Shown one piece after another: positions 48,201-60,455 of a stretch of DNA of 64,000 nt; the first letter of the stretch is position 1, and the number at the start of each line of letters is the position of its first letter. The notes under the pieces are model-generated. The model saw nothing but the letters and a program-made list of their open reading frames with translations. It was not told the DNA's origin and did no database searches. Source of the stretch: Rhea pennata (lineage: Eukaryota; Chordata; Aves; Rheiformes; Rheidae); the NCBI RefSeq assembly GCF_028389875.1, contig NC_084663.1, positions 13,778,666-13,842,665 on the forward strand, given 5' to 3'. The position numbers and the translations under genes were made by a program.

Positions 48201-51200
48201 TTTCCATTGTTTGGAATATATCAATAATTTAATGTTTGTTTTTTCAAGCATTTTGAGAGAGAGTAAAATATATACTAGTTGGCATTAATTCAAATGCCTC
48301 ACTCACTATAAGGACTCTTAGTTTATTTTAAAGGAAGTCAGGATTTATAAAGACGTGAAACTATATGATATTTCCTATACCAGCCCCCAAAGTACTGCTT
48401 GGAAAAAAGCATTGGTTAAGCATTTCTGCTGCACCACTATTAGCATAATGCCTTGCAATTTTCCAGTTTTATCTAAGTTACTTTTTAGCACCTTATATTT
48501 TCGGTACTGTTTTTAGAGCCATCTTTTCTAAATTGTTCTTCTTATCAGGTATATTGTTACCTCAGAGTTTCACACTAATCAACCTATAAGGTTGCATACC
48601 TATAAGGAAAGCAGCTGTGTCCATTTTATGAAAGTGGAAACCAAGCCACAGATGTTAATGACTGCCTTTAAACCAGAGGATGTGTGTGCAACAACAAAAC
48701 CTCAAATTTAGAAGTTTATTGTTTCAGATTTATGCTCTGTGTTTTCATCCTATTCTCAAAAGGCTCACTGGTACTCTTGCACTGCCTGTTGTACAGGGAA
48801 CAGATTAAAGACAAAAGATCTGTAAACCCCAATGTAATTCTAACAGTAGTTTTCTGACACATCTAGAAACTGAAGCAGTGGATCAGGTGTGAATGAATTA
48901 GGTTTTTTCAATCCAAATTAACCAAGTTAACTTACTTTTTCTTTTGCTTCCTGTTCTTTACGTTTTGCTTCTACTTTTGCTTTCTTCTCTGCTTCTTTCT
49001 TTGCCTTTTCTTCTTCCTTAAATTTCTTTATCCTCGGATCACAGCTGTATGCGTTGTCTGGCAGAAGAAAGGCAGGCATCATGCAAGAACAGAAAAATAG
49101 AGATTTGTTAACTAATAGCAGAAATCTCCTATTTTTAAAGAGTAGTTTGTATGCTTACCAACAAGTGTCCTGATTCTGTTCATTTCTTCTTTTTTTCTCA
49201 ATGCTCTGGCAGCTCTATTCTGCTTTTCAATCCACCTCCTTTCATCTCGACTAAAAAGGAAAAGCATAGTTCACCACTAATATCTTAGTGTCTGCAATGA
49301 TCAGAAATTCGTCAAACATTTAAATAAAGTTTCTCCACACATATGCTTTTCTCTAAATACTTCAAAAATAGAATAATAGTAATTAAAAAAAAAAAAAGAT
49401 AAAAAAAGTTCCAGGCCCCAACCTCATGTTCAAATGCTAGGTATTTGAACAAACAAACATTTCAAAACACTTGACAACACAACCAGCTCAACTGGCATTG
49501 CAGAGAAAGAGATCATGGACTTCCAAAATACAAACCACTTGCTGACCAACATCTAATCCACACAAAACAACAGAAATGCTGGTATACAGTTTTATTAAAG
49601 GACAGCCTATTATTTTAATTTTACGGAAAATAGGTCACATCAAATAAACCTGTATACACAGGATACGTTTAATGCTTTCCATGAAGTACCATGACACTCT
49701 GGTAAACTCATGACTCAATATAGCTCAGGTTAAAGAAATTAAAAATGGCTGACAATAATCTGAAAAATACTTGTCAGTGCTGTCATGAAAGACAAAAATG
49801 CTTAGGCTACAGATCCTTATCTATGCAGCCAAATATGGACCAATACTTGTAAGAAGAAAAACACCTGTAAGAGAATAGGGGACTTCTGTCCAGTAGTAGA
49901 CTGAAGGATAAAAAAAGACAAGCAACATAACCTTTGAAAGAAGAGATGACAAGTATCTTAAATACCTAATAGAAGAGCAGGAAGCAGAAATGTAGTTGTA
50001 TCTCTAATTATACCACTTGACTGAATATTTTTTTGGAAAGGACACTGAATGACAATAATAAAGACAAAAAGAACTATATAAATAACTAAGAGTCCTTCAA
50101 TGAAAAGCCTTGAGCTTCATCTGTTCAATTTTTCAAAACTACAATTGATACAGAATTAACTGTACCTTCATAGAAGCTTTGTGAGAGAGAACACTCGGTA
50201 CAAAGGGACTAAAAAACTCTAATAGCAGGATAAGGTATAAGAGGAACAAATGCCTAAGTAAAATCTAAAGAAAAAATCATAATGGAAATAGAGCAAAGAT
50301 TTTAGGCACAAAGCAACTAATCGATCTAATGACAATTGATTTCTGTTCAAACCTGGATGCCTTTCTTGATAAAGAGGTTTCTGTAATGCAAGCTACTGGT
50401 CTGACTGAAAGGTAGTGCTGTGTGAAATACAGGGTAGACTAAGTGATCCAGTGCTTTATTCTAACTTGAACAGTCTGGGTTTATAACTATAGGAAGGATG
50501 AAAATGGAATGTAATTTGCAACTGCAACACGAACTAATTCAGCTACTCCACTACATCAAAAAATATGCAATATATACATCAAGCCATAAGAACTAGTCTC
50601 TCTACATTTTAGAAAGTATCACTTGTCTCAGCACAGTTTAATATGGAGTTGGGGAGAAAAATGATACCTACTTACTCATCAACTGGTCTAGCTCCAGGTT
50701 TAATTTGGAGCTTGCTGGAGCTGCAAGTCTGAACTGACATGAACACACAGGATGTGTGTTTATACTCATACAATCTTCTGGTAAAATGATTTCAAAGCAC
50801 CTCAGAAACACTTCCGCGATGCAGGCAAGAATTACTCCAATTACACCGATTAAGAAACAGAAGCCCAGAGTCAGTCCAAGGTTATTCAAATCTGTGACTG
50901 ACTTCTGGGCTGAGTGAGTGGAATTCTATTTCTTAGTTCAGTCTCTACCTTCCTTCCTTTGACTTAGAGTCTAATTGCAAGTTGAAAAAAAATCTTGCTA
51001 TATTTGCTGCTATATTGACTGCTATGACAGTCTCCTGTCAAATTTCTTTTTACTTACGTACCATTCTGCCTTTTCTTTTTCCTCTTCATCTAAATAGGAA
51101 AATTCTCTCCAGGAATCGAAATTATACCTACAGTAAATGTAAAATTAGAAGTGAGGGGGAAAAAAAAGATGACAGCAAAACTATTACAACTACGGTATCT

Positions 51201-54200
51201 TTTAAAATATTAGTTTTTTTTGTAAGCAATTATACCATTAGTACCTAAACCAATTTCACTGTGTTAACTGAAAACGCAAAATGCTATTCAAAGTAACAAC
51301 TCACATCTCTGACTGTGTAGGAAAGAGGGTATATTTTAGGATGGGATTAACCTCACCAGTTTTTAAGTGTCTCCAGAGCAGTTGTCTGAGTTCCCACTAT
51401 AGGCAATTGAGATATAATGCTGTTTACAGAAAAATTCATTCCGTCTTACATAGACATCCATGTTTGGCAGATGAGTCAAACTCTAAACTCTGTTGACTTT
51501 ACTTGACTAGACCTCCCTTTAAGAGGAGATTTTAAACACCTAGCAGAGATACAGACACCTCCACTGAAAACACAGGTCAGGTAAGATGAACCCTGCTCTT
51601 GTCTCTGAGCCAACTCAGTTCATAGCCGTTCTGGTCAGAGAATCATCGAAAGCTCCAACTGTAACTGAACTTACAATGTGGATGTATTAGCTAGGAGAAA
51701 ACCAGCTCAGTTTGTGGAAAGCACCGAACAGCTGGGAGGTAATTTCATGGCACTGGCTCTGGTCTGTTCTGACCTAGCAACAGCCTACATACAGAAGGGT
51801 GTGGAAAAGCCTTTATATCACTCATCTTGAGTGGCTGTACTGTGAATAGAAACTGAGGTATCAGCTAACTTACCAGAATGAATAGAACGCATCTACCTCT
51901 TCAAATGAGGAGTTCAGGTCCCCAAGTTTAGGAACATTTTTCTTATTTGACCACCTGAAAATAAATTGATAAGTTCAAGAAATATTATATATAATATAAG
52001 CGTACTTCAAAACATGGTATGTGTTAAGTATAGAGTCAAAATACTGAAATAGAGGTTCCATCCCAGAAAGCATCTGGGCAGAGGAAGAAAACAGAAGCTC
52101 CCTCTAAATATTCTCCAGATTGTGCATTCATGGGGGAGCTCCCCCAAAAAAGTAAACTCCTCCTCAAGTTCAGTGAGCACACAAGGAGGGCCGATGGAAC
52201 ACAAGCTAGTAAACTAGTAACAGGGTGTCTGTTCTCCACATACACTCTGCTGGTAGAGGAGCTTGCAAAAAGTGGACAGAAGGAGTTCTGTAAATAACTC
52301 AGTTCTGTGGTAGGCTACATCTCCCACATATTCTGTGCATCCTGCCTCTATCTCATTTCTTTCCCCACAAAAAGGGAAATCTTCCGTAGGTCATAGGATT
52401 TATTATTTGATGATATGGCATCCCATTTCTAAGCAGAGAAGGGAACAACCCATCTGACAACCACAGATCTAGAAGATCCGAATCTCTGGAATATTTTCTA
52501 GAGATTCAATAGATCTACTTAAAATAAGCAAAAGATTGTTCAAAATGAGTTGTGAAGTGCATCACACAATAAAATATTTTTTTTCATACATGTAAAAACA
52601 AATAAACTTGGTTATGGACTAATATTTTGACAACCTTCATACAAAATTAATTAACAGGCATGAATCAAATGCAGAAAAAAAAACATAACACATCTTGAAA
52701 GAGAGAATCACCAAATACTCTGGTAGTTAAATTTTCTCCTCTTACCTAGCTAAATCATGACTATAACTACTGTCCTATCTTAATGTCTCATCCTTATGAG
52801 AAAATCATTAAAAAGGATTTTTTTATTCAGTAGCATATACACACTTGGTATAGTAAATAATTTTAAGATGAAACAATTTGTAATATGAAAAAGAAGCAAC
52901 AGGGAGCTGAGAACAGACTTAGTCCTTTATTTCATGGGTCAAACTCAATGCCATCAATGTACCAGTTAAGATTACTTTAAAAGAAAATAATTGAGAATGT
53001 ACTATTTTAGCTGTATTAAATTTCTGTCAAATTAATGCACTTTCCAGCATCCCTTAAAATCACACTTGTTACAAACTCAGTGCCAGAAGAGTTGGCAAAT
53101 GCTGGTTCTCCAGCAACAGCAAAGGCAGTCTGACACAGCTTACCTGGCATTTCTTTCAAAAACTGGTGAAAAAACTTCAAAGAAGTTTTCTTTTGCTTCA
53201 CTTTTGGAAGGTACAGAGTTATCAAAAGTAGGATCTATGCTGTTAAATGCTCGTCGTTTCACAGGATCAGATAGTATTTCATAAGCTGAAAAAAACCCAT
53301 AAAACTTGAGACTAAAATGAGTCTTCCTAACAAGGTTGGAATGTTACAGACAAGGTCCTAAGTCTTGAAAAAGATGCTCTTGGATATGTGTTTGATTATC
53401 GTTCTGTATTCCTTTTTATTTAATTATTTTGATGATGTCTTAAATCACATTGCTATTAATTCCTGTTAAACTAAGTAGAAGAAAATACTTACGAAAAAAT
53501 GACACATTTAACCATTAAATAAAACAAACTAGATAATACTTCAAAATACTTTTCTGTAGTAAATTTAGTTCAGTGTCTGGGAGTGTGGGCATGACATCTT
53601 CAGGCTTTTATCTTGCAACTAGACTTTTGCAGGTAAATTCACAAACCTGTTTATTAAGGCTTGCATTAATAGGACTTCAAGATTGGCAAGAACAGGAGCC
53701 ATTCATTAGAATTTTTGCAGGGCATGACAAGATCGTACCAAGACTTTGAAACAGCATAAAACAACAAACTGCTATTAGCCAGAGCACACGAACTATCTCA
53801 TCAAGCCTTCTTGCTCTTACAATTGTGCAGTTGGTGACACTGCACACTGTATTACTGAATCATAACCTAGAAATCATATGTTCAGTAGCTTGGTAAACTC
53901 ATGGCTTTTTGCAAGGAAGTGTGAAATTACTGTGTCTGTCAGTTCTACAAATATCCACTATTTCTCAACAAGCGTGAAAATTGATCAAAGGAATGAAATT
54001 CATGCTGCTATCATTCATGGGCTTCTCTGGCTGCATCCATAGAGAGAGAATACTTGAAGGTCAGATTTAGAAAAACTGACCTCATTGCACATGTTAATTG
54101 AGAAAGGGAGGAAGGAATGCCCAATGAACTGCTGTGGGCCAATCTTCCTTCCCCTCTGCTTCACGGACTTCCTTCAGCTTCCCTCTGCCAGTGCTCTGAA

Positions 54201-57200
54201 TGACACCAATTATCCTCTCCATTATAAGCTAGAAGCCTCATATACTCTGATGACATTTTTTTTGATGCAAGGAATTCTGTGCATATCCATGTTTCTTCTT
54301 CCACCTAAGAGATTTTGCTTGCATACAGACCTCCAGTTCCACTCCCACATATTTAGTTCCTCTTAGCACTGCATCTCCCATTCATTCCTTCATCAGTTCC
54401 ATCTTTGGACCCCAACTACGTACACTTCTGCCTTTCCAAATTTCTTCTCTGTGTTCCATTGCCAAATACACTCTCCTATTCCACATTCCCCTTTCCTACC
54501 ACTGCATTTCTTTCCTCCATGGTACTGCCTAGAAGTATCGCTCACCTTTTATGCTACTTTGTACTGTCCTCTCTATTTTTATATACTTCAACTGCACGCT
54601 TTGGGAAACATGTTTTGCTCTTTGCAGGTTGAACACATAGCATATACCTGAATTCAGCTACAGAGTATTCCAATTATAGATATTTACCAGCTTCCTTCAG
54701 GATCAAAACTATGGACAAATTTTTCTCTTGGCTAACTAGCCAGCAACAGGCAACAGCAATTCTGAAATTCTGTGTTGCCTTAATTTCCCTCTGAAGCAGG
54801 CTTTCCCAATGTTCTAATAATAGAGGTCAGTAGAACAGGTGGGAAACAAGTATCACCATTAATTTTCAGATATTAGAAATTTTCTCTTTCAAATTGAAAC
54901 GAAGTCACAACTCCAGTAATATTTATGAACAGCAGCTCACAAAAAATCTGGTTTCAGTCAATTGTTGTTTGTTTCTTTTTTAAACATCTTACTATATCTC
55001 TAAGAAAAGGCTGCAAACATAACAGCTTAACATAATATCATCTAACATTTTAACTGGAATTATAAGAAGTTGTTCAGGGAAAAAAAGTTTAAAACATGCT
55101 GATGAATTGTAAGTTTCTTTTTCCCCTCCACAAGTCTTATTGATCCAAAAAAAGTGTTAAAGAAAAAAAAAAGGTGAACTCCACAGCAATTCTAGAGAGA
55201 TAAGCTTGGTTACATCCAGAATACTTCCTAACATTTTGGAATTGGCCAGCAGTGGTGTTTCAGGCTATCATATTACAGACAAGAAAGGAAAAGCTATTCA
55301 ATTGAGCTCACTCAGTCATCTGTAGGCCAAAGAGAGCAGCTAAAGAAACTGCTATCTTGGATAAAATCAACAGATGCTCTGTTGGCAGAAAAAGCACATT
55401 AGAATTCAGATTTTCCTATTGCTATTGGCTTCTTCCAGTAATTAGTTTATTTTATAGCTTATCAGTTTATTCCAGATATGTGGCTACCTCTAGTGGTTCA
55501 TCTTTGCACATACTGCTACCAGTGTTCACATTAACTATTTTGTCTTACCACAAAGCAGCATGGCAAACCAACAGCTGCATTCTCATGCCATTTCTAACCC
55601 AATGAAAAATATAACAATGTGACCTCTGTTTACTGAAGCAGTAAACAGGGATGTACTGAAATGGAAAAGAGCTTCTTTGAAGAAGTGTTAATTACTACAA
55701 AGCTAGAAACAGCAAGAATGATATGCCTAATAAAGCACTATAAATATGTCTCATGTTAGCAAACAGATTGAAATAGCATCTAATAAGAAAAGTTCAATAC
55801 TTACCCTTAGTTATGCAGGTAAAGTAATCATTATCACCTTCTCCTATCTGCTCCCCTGCAGCTTTTCGCTTGTCTGGATGATGTTTCAAAACCATGGATT
55901 TATCTAGCAAATAGAAATGTGACATTTATAAGTGTTCTATCACGAACACTTTTTAGATTTTAGGAAATTAATATAATCATTCAAATGGGTATTTCTCTAA
56001 TTAGATGTTTTTCCCCATCAGGAAGGTAACAGAAATAAGTAATGAACCTGTGTATTCGATGTGTAATCACACTGAAAAAATAAAAACAACTAATTAATAT
56101 AAATTTAGCTGTTACTTCTAATTAAAAGCAAAGTAGTTCAGCTAGAATGCATTTTATTTTATACCTTTACTTAAGTTCTGAACACAATCCAAGACAAAAT
56201 TTTACAAGAAAACTACAGCAATGAGCCTGCAAGAGTTGTTGCACATTCCTTATGGGTCTTAAAATGGATAAAATTAAGCACACACAGAGGACTTTTTTGA
56301 GCTCAACTTAATACTCTGTGTAGGCCTTAATTCCTAAGTTATAATTAGCACATAAGTTCCTACCAATGCTATCTTAGCATTAAAACAATGAAACTAGATT
56401 TTAAACAGGCTTCTTTGCCAAAAGGTCTAGTGGCAGTACTCATGAAACATAAAATGTACCTCCTTGGCTGGCTATAAAATATCAGAATAGTTACAGCCAC
56501 CTGCTTTTTGAAAAATCAGTATCCCTTGTTAAAAACAGGAACAGTACAGGATATACTAGTGAGAAAACTCACATCACTATACCAGCATGTACTAACTCAG
56601 TGCTGTTAGGATCCTAAAGACAGTCCTTTCTCTCTGTGCTAAGAGAGCACTAATCAACAGAAGACGTGCTGCTCTATGTTCATGATTAACACGCGATCGA
56701 CAGGAGCACTACTAAAAACTCAAACACATGATCAAGTATCAGAGTTAACATAATTCACTGTGCATACACTGTAATAAAAGTTTGTAATTCACCAAGCATG
56801 CTCTAAATACGCTCCAAACACAAGGTAACACAGCTGCAGATGAAAGATGATTTTGTTTGTATGCTTTTAATGACCACACATAGCTGCTTGCCACAGTTTT
56901 GCTAGTAGATGATATGCTGGTACATTGCCATAACTCATTCAGTGGAGTCCAAAGGAACCTATCCTCCATCCGCTTGCATTTGGATGTAACTTGATCTACA
57001 GCTGTGGTTTCACCAGAGATGGTAGTTATACAGTTATACACACAACCATGTTCATAATCAATTCACAAAACCATCAGCTTATTTCATAAAGGTCACTGAA
57101 TAGTCTTCAGAGTGCTTTTAAATCTTCCTCAGTTAAATACTTGCACTCCTCTTGCAAAGTTGACTCTTGGTCAGATTGCTTTCTAGAAAAGAATATATCT

Positions 57201-59814
57201 CTAAAGCCTGACACGTTGTTTTTTGATATGCAAACACCACAAAATGTCCCACATCATGACTGCCTTTGTGACTCATGCTTTGTGATTTAAGACACAGGTC
57301 CATTATATCATTAAGCAGCATACTGACACTTCCAAGCTTTATTCGCTTACTTATCTGAAATGCCAAGGAAACATAACCTCACAAGACTAAACAATTTTTA
57401 ATGGCTTGATAACACCCCAGAAATCCAGCCACAGGAACCGAACACTTATCACCTGGCAAAATGACCAAAGCAGAGCAAAACCAAGCTTCTTAGTGATCTA
57501 AGTAGTAATACAGTATTCGATTTCATGAAAATCAAAGAGCTACTGCTCTATTCCTATGGAACACTCAGTCTACCAATCAAACTAATAAAAGTAATATACT
57601 TTTTAAACATTCTGTACTATTAACATGGCAATTAACCATGATAAGAGGGCTTCAAGGTAACTACCTGTTGAAACAAACAGGGCATGACTAGTTTTTTTCT
57701 CTGTCTCTCTCTCTGAGTCTGGCTGCAGACTCAAAAAGGCAAAAAGGTACAATCCTAGTCTCAAGGCTGTTGAGAAAGACACAAGAAAGCTTAGATGTGA
57801 ACTCTGGAATTTTTCTGAATTAACTAGTTTTCGGTCTGTGAATTTTGGAACTCTGATGTGAATTTAAAAGTTTGGCAAGCAATACAAATCAAACAGTAGG
57901 CATTTTTAAGCCTGTGGGAATAGCACAATACTCATTCATGACACATATGTGTTTATATGTGAAATATAGCTCCGTACATCTAGGAGAAAGGTATGCTCAT
58001 GAACGAAAGGTACTTACGAGCTGCTTTGATTTGTTTCTGAGTAGCCCTGTATCGTATATTTCCCAGCCCAAGAACAGCATAATGGTCTTGATTCTGAGGG
58101 AAAAAACCACACCTTTATTAAACACTGATAAACGTGATCTAACAGGCCATAACACAGGCAGAAAAACATTTCTGCCCTCCCCTGCCCACCAACATTTTAA
58201 AAATAAAAGGCAGAATTCTCTCTCTAAATAAATCTTAGAAAAGGCTACAGAAACAATTGTCTTAAATACCATAATTAGCGATTTTTTAATCAACAGGGTA
58301 AGTCACTGTTATAGAAATTCTAGTGGCTTAATTGAAACTAGATTAAAACACTGGATCCTGCAAAATTCAATTAAAAGAAAACTGAATTGCTTAATATTGA
58401 GAAAGTTGATGTAATTTCAGAATAAAAGAGGTGCTGGCAGGGGGTAGAGACACTTTTGCTGCTTACAGGAACCAATATGAAAAATAACAATTGAAGACTA
58501 GGATCTTACTCTGATGTGCACTTGAGTTTGTCCTCATCAGCTGATTATGCATGGAAAACACAAACCCAGCTGTAAAACTAGGGATGCAGAACAATTCAGA
58601 TTTGGGGTGGGCAGGTCAAGGAAGGGGATTTTTAGCAGCTGGGAATGGCAGATAGCTTTGCCAGAATGTTTCCCACAAAAATAATCAATACTATCTGTAT
58701 CATATGAATACCTTCCAGTCTTTTGGATCAAGTGTTTTTAACATAGGAAATTCTTCAAGCTGCAGTTCTTCATCCCCTGATTCTTCAGAAAGTTCTTTCT
58801 CATCTTCTAGCTCCTGGAAAGAGGCAGAAACATTTATGTTTCTCCTCTTAATAAACGCTTCAAACCATCTTCCCACAGGTTCCACTTGACAGAGCACTGA
58901 TGCTATAAGCAAAAACATAAGAGCAACTTAACTTCACTTCTGTGGTTTACATTTTTCTTCCCAGTTGAAGCCCATAATCTCTAGTACACCATTCCAGAAA
59001 ATTACAAATTGCTGTATCTTCTAATTTGCTTAAAAAAAACACCCCACATTATTATTTTAAAGATTGCAAAAATCAGACCACGTGTTTACAACATGGTTTC
59101 TTCCAAACATATTACTGTATTCTCAAATCTTGAAAAGGACTTTCAAGTTAAAACACGCACATTAAATTACACAAACACCTTCCTTCAGCTTTTGTAATAC
59201 AAGAGATAAAAGTAGCAAAAACATTAAACTTGCATCGACTGTTACACTCAGGCTACATCTTTTACAAACCACTTCCTTTAACAACGAAGTTGGACTTGTT
59301 ACTTAAACACTGGGTTTGAACAGGCAGCGAGGAAACACCTGAGCGAGACACGCGACGGGACTACGTAAGCGTAAATAAAGAGGAGAGTTCTGCAAGGCGG
59401 AGGAGGGAAGTCTAACTTCAGCGATGCTACAGCAGGCTCCTCGGGGTTTTTCTTGTTACTTTTTTGATCGCGTTAAGAAAAAGCCCCAGCGCTGCCAACA
59501 GCCGCGCGAGCACCTATGTTTCTGCAGGCGCAACCGCTGCCAAGCGAGCAGCCCGCGGCCCCGCCTCGGCCCCACCGCGCGCGCCAACAGCCCCGCCAAC
59601 GGCCGCGCCTCGGCCCCGCCAACGGCCGCGCCGCGCGCGCCAGCGGCCCCGCCGCGCGCGCCAGCGGCCCCGCCTCGGCCCCGCCAACGGCCCCGCCGCG
59701 CGCGCCAGCGGCCGCGGGAGGGGGCCGGGAGGGAGCGCGGGCCGCGCGGCGCCTACCGGCGGACAGCGCTCTGGTGACCGCCGTGACCTGCCCCTCCGGC
59801 GCCCCCCGCAGCAT
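42248..59814 (-). CDS. DNAJC2: DNAJC2 (MPP11/ZRF1), J-domain and SANT-domain protein (complete, 17 exons)
   Basis: Vertebrate zuotin homologue. It is the J-protein of the ribosome-associated complex with HSPA14, and in the nucleus it binds ubiquitylated H2A. Exons in transcript order: 59757-59814, 58712-58902, 58018-58093, 55805-55903, 53144-53285, 51874-51954, 51062-51127, 49159-49250, 48936-49057, 47977-48126, 47606-47694, 47450-47519, 45889-46073, 44502-44602, 43450-43557, 42866-43020, 42248-42322. They join in phase to 1860 nt, 619 residues plus TGA (human 621). The J domain starts near residue 84, with HPD at 117-119. A Lys/Glu-rich charged coiled region spans about 270-430 (zuotin-homology and ribosome-binding part). 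SANT domains are at about 449-511 and 549-604. The donor of exon 14 is U12-like. Start codon MLRGAPEGQ, by alignment to the human N-terminus. Confidence 0.98.
42866..43020 (-). CDS. DNAJC2: DNAJC2 exon 16, second SANT domain
   Basis: Encodes [18 protein letters not shown], then [20 protein letters not shown] and KRYK. The spaced tryptophans of a SANT/Myb-like fold are present. The segment is nearly identical to the human protein. Confidence 0.95.
44732..44767. repeat. 36-bp exact repeat, copy 1
   Basis: Identical over 36 bp to 46755-46790, in the same orientation, in DNAJC2 intron 13. On the gene's strand it ends ACCAAAAT|GTGAGT, a consensus-like splice donor. Confidence 0.9.
45889..46073 (-). 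CDS. DNAJC2: DNAJC2 exon 13, start of first SANT domain
   Basis: Encodes residues 413-473: a charged helix ([18 protein letters not shown]), then a linker with five consecutive glycines (residues 444-448), then [21 protein letters not shown], the first SANT helix. It ends at a weak donor, AAG|GTACTT. Confidence 0.95.
46755..46790. repeat. 36-bp exact repeat, copy 2
   Basis: Second copy, 2023 bp from the first, in DNAJC2 intron 12. The few bases left of both copies are also similar (GTAT.C), but the right flanks differ. Confidence 0.9.
50352..50470 (+). mobile_element. Ancient CR1/L3-like LINE 3' remnant
   Basis: Reads like the 3' end of an old CR1/L3-like LINE: 'ctggatgcctttcttgataa', 'tgcaagctactggtctgact', then 'gactaagtgatccagtgctt'. 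It is antisense to DNAJC2 in intron 7. Highly diverged; assigned by eye. Confidence 0.45.
55805..55903 (-). CDS. DNAJC2: DNAJC2 exon 4, J-domain HPD exon
   Basis: Encodes the middle of the J domain, [20 protein letters not shown] to FTCITK. The His-Pro-Asp triplet (residues 117-119) that stimulates Hsp70 ATPase activity is intact, so the J function should be active. Confidence 0.95.
59558..59714. repeat. GC-rich minisatellite in DNAJC2 intron 1
   Basis: About seven tandem units that start CCCCGCC and end in CGG, with optional inserts CAACGG, TCGG and GCGCGCGCCAGCGG. Unit lengths vary from about 11 to 33 bp. It begins about 40 bp past the exon 1 donor of DNAJC2, within the CpG island. All six frames stay open here because of base composition, not because it is coding. 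Confidence 0.8.
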
Positions 59815-60455
59815 GGCGGCGCGGCGGCGGCTCCGCGGGCGCGGCGCAGGGAAGCGCAGAGCTCTCGGCCCCGGCGCCGCTCCCCGCTCGTCTCGGCTCG
59901 CCGGTTGCCAGGAGCTGGCGCATGGAGGCGCTCGGCGAGCGCTTCCGGGTCGGCCGCCGCGCGCCGCGCGCAAAGCGGCCCGGCGGGGAACGCGGCCCGC
60001 CCCGAAGTGCCCGCGCGATTAGCGCCCCTGGCGCTGCGCTGACGCAGGAGCCGCCCTGTGTCCCGCCGGAGCCGCCAGCGCACGGCGCGGAAGCGCTAAG
60101 GTTATTCATGCTTTATTCGAGTCTGCGCCGCGCTTGTGCTGAGTGCGGAGCAGCCGCCTCCGGAAATCCCGCCTGAACCTTGGGCGAAGCCTTGGCAGCC
60201 ATAAACCGCCGGGCAGCGGAGCCAGCGCCGAGGCGGCCGCGGTTCCGGGCGGGCGGAACCCCCGCGGCGGCGGCGGCGGTGCCGGGGGGAAGGAGATACC
60301 AGCAGCACGGCGCGCGGCGAGCAGCGCCCGGGCCGGGTGCACCCTCGAATCGCGTCCTCCGGGCGCGCGGGCCAGCCGGAAGGGACCCGGCGCTGCTGCG
60401 TAATGCTTCCGGGGTAGGGCGGGGCGGCGCGGCGCGGCGCAGGAGGGCCGCCGAG
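59815..60455. promoter_or_regulatory. Bidirectional promoter DNAJC2/PSMC2
   Basis: 641 bp separate the two start codons, which face away from each other within one CpG island of about 59490-60870. No TATA box is evident near either start. ETS cores are at 59942-59948 (CTTCCGG), 60376-60382 (CCGGAAG) and 60406-60412 (CTTCCGG); the last two lie close upstream of the PSMC2 ATG. A short AT-containing stretch at 60102-60120 interrupts the GC-rich sequence. Confidence 0.8.

Larger units (their letters stand above)
42323..59756 (-). other. DNAJC2 introns 1-16
   Basis: Introns range from about 110 bp to about 2.5 kb. Intron 14 (43558-44501) carries U12-type signals. Introns 13 and 12 carry identical 36-bp segments (44732-44767 and 46755-46790). 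Intron 7 (49251-51061) has an old LINE remnant, and intron 1 has a GC-rich minisatellite. A (GGA)n tract lies at about 45118-45135 in intron 13. Nothing else is recognisable. Confidence 0.8.
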
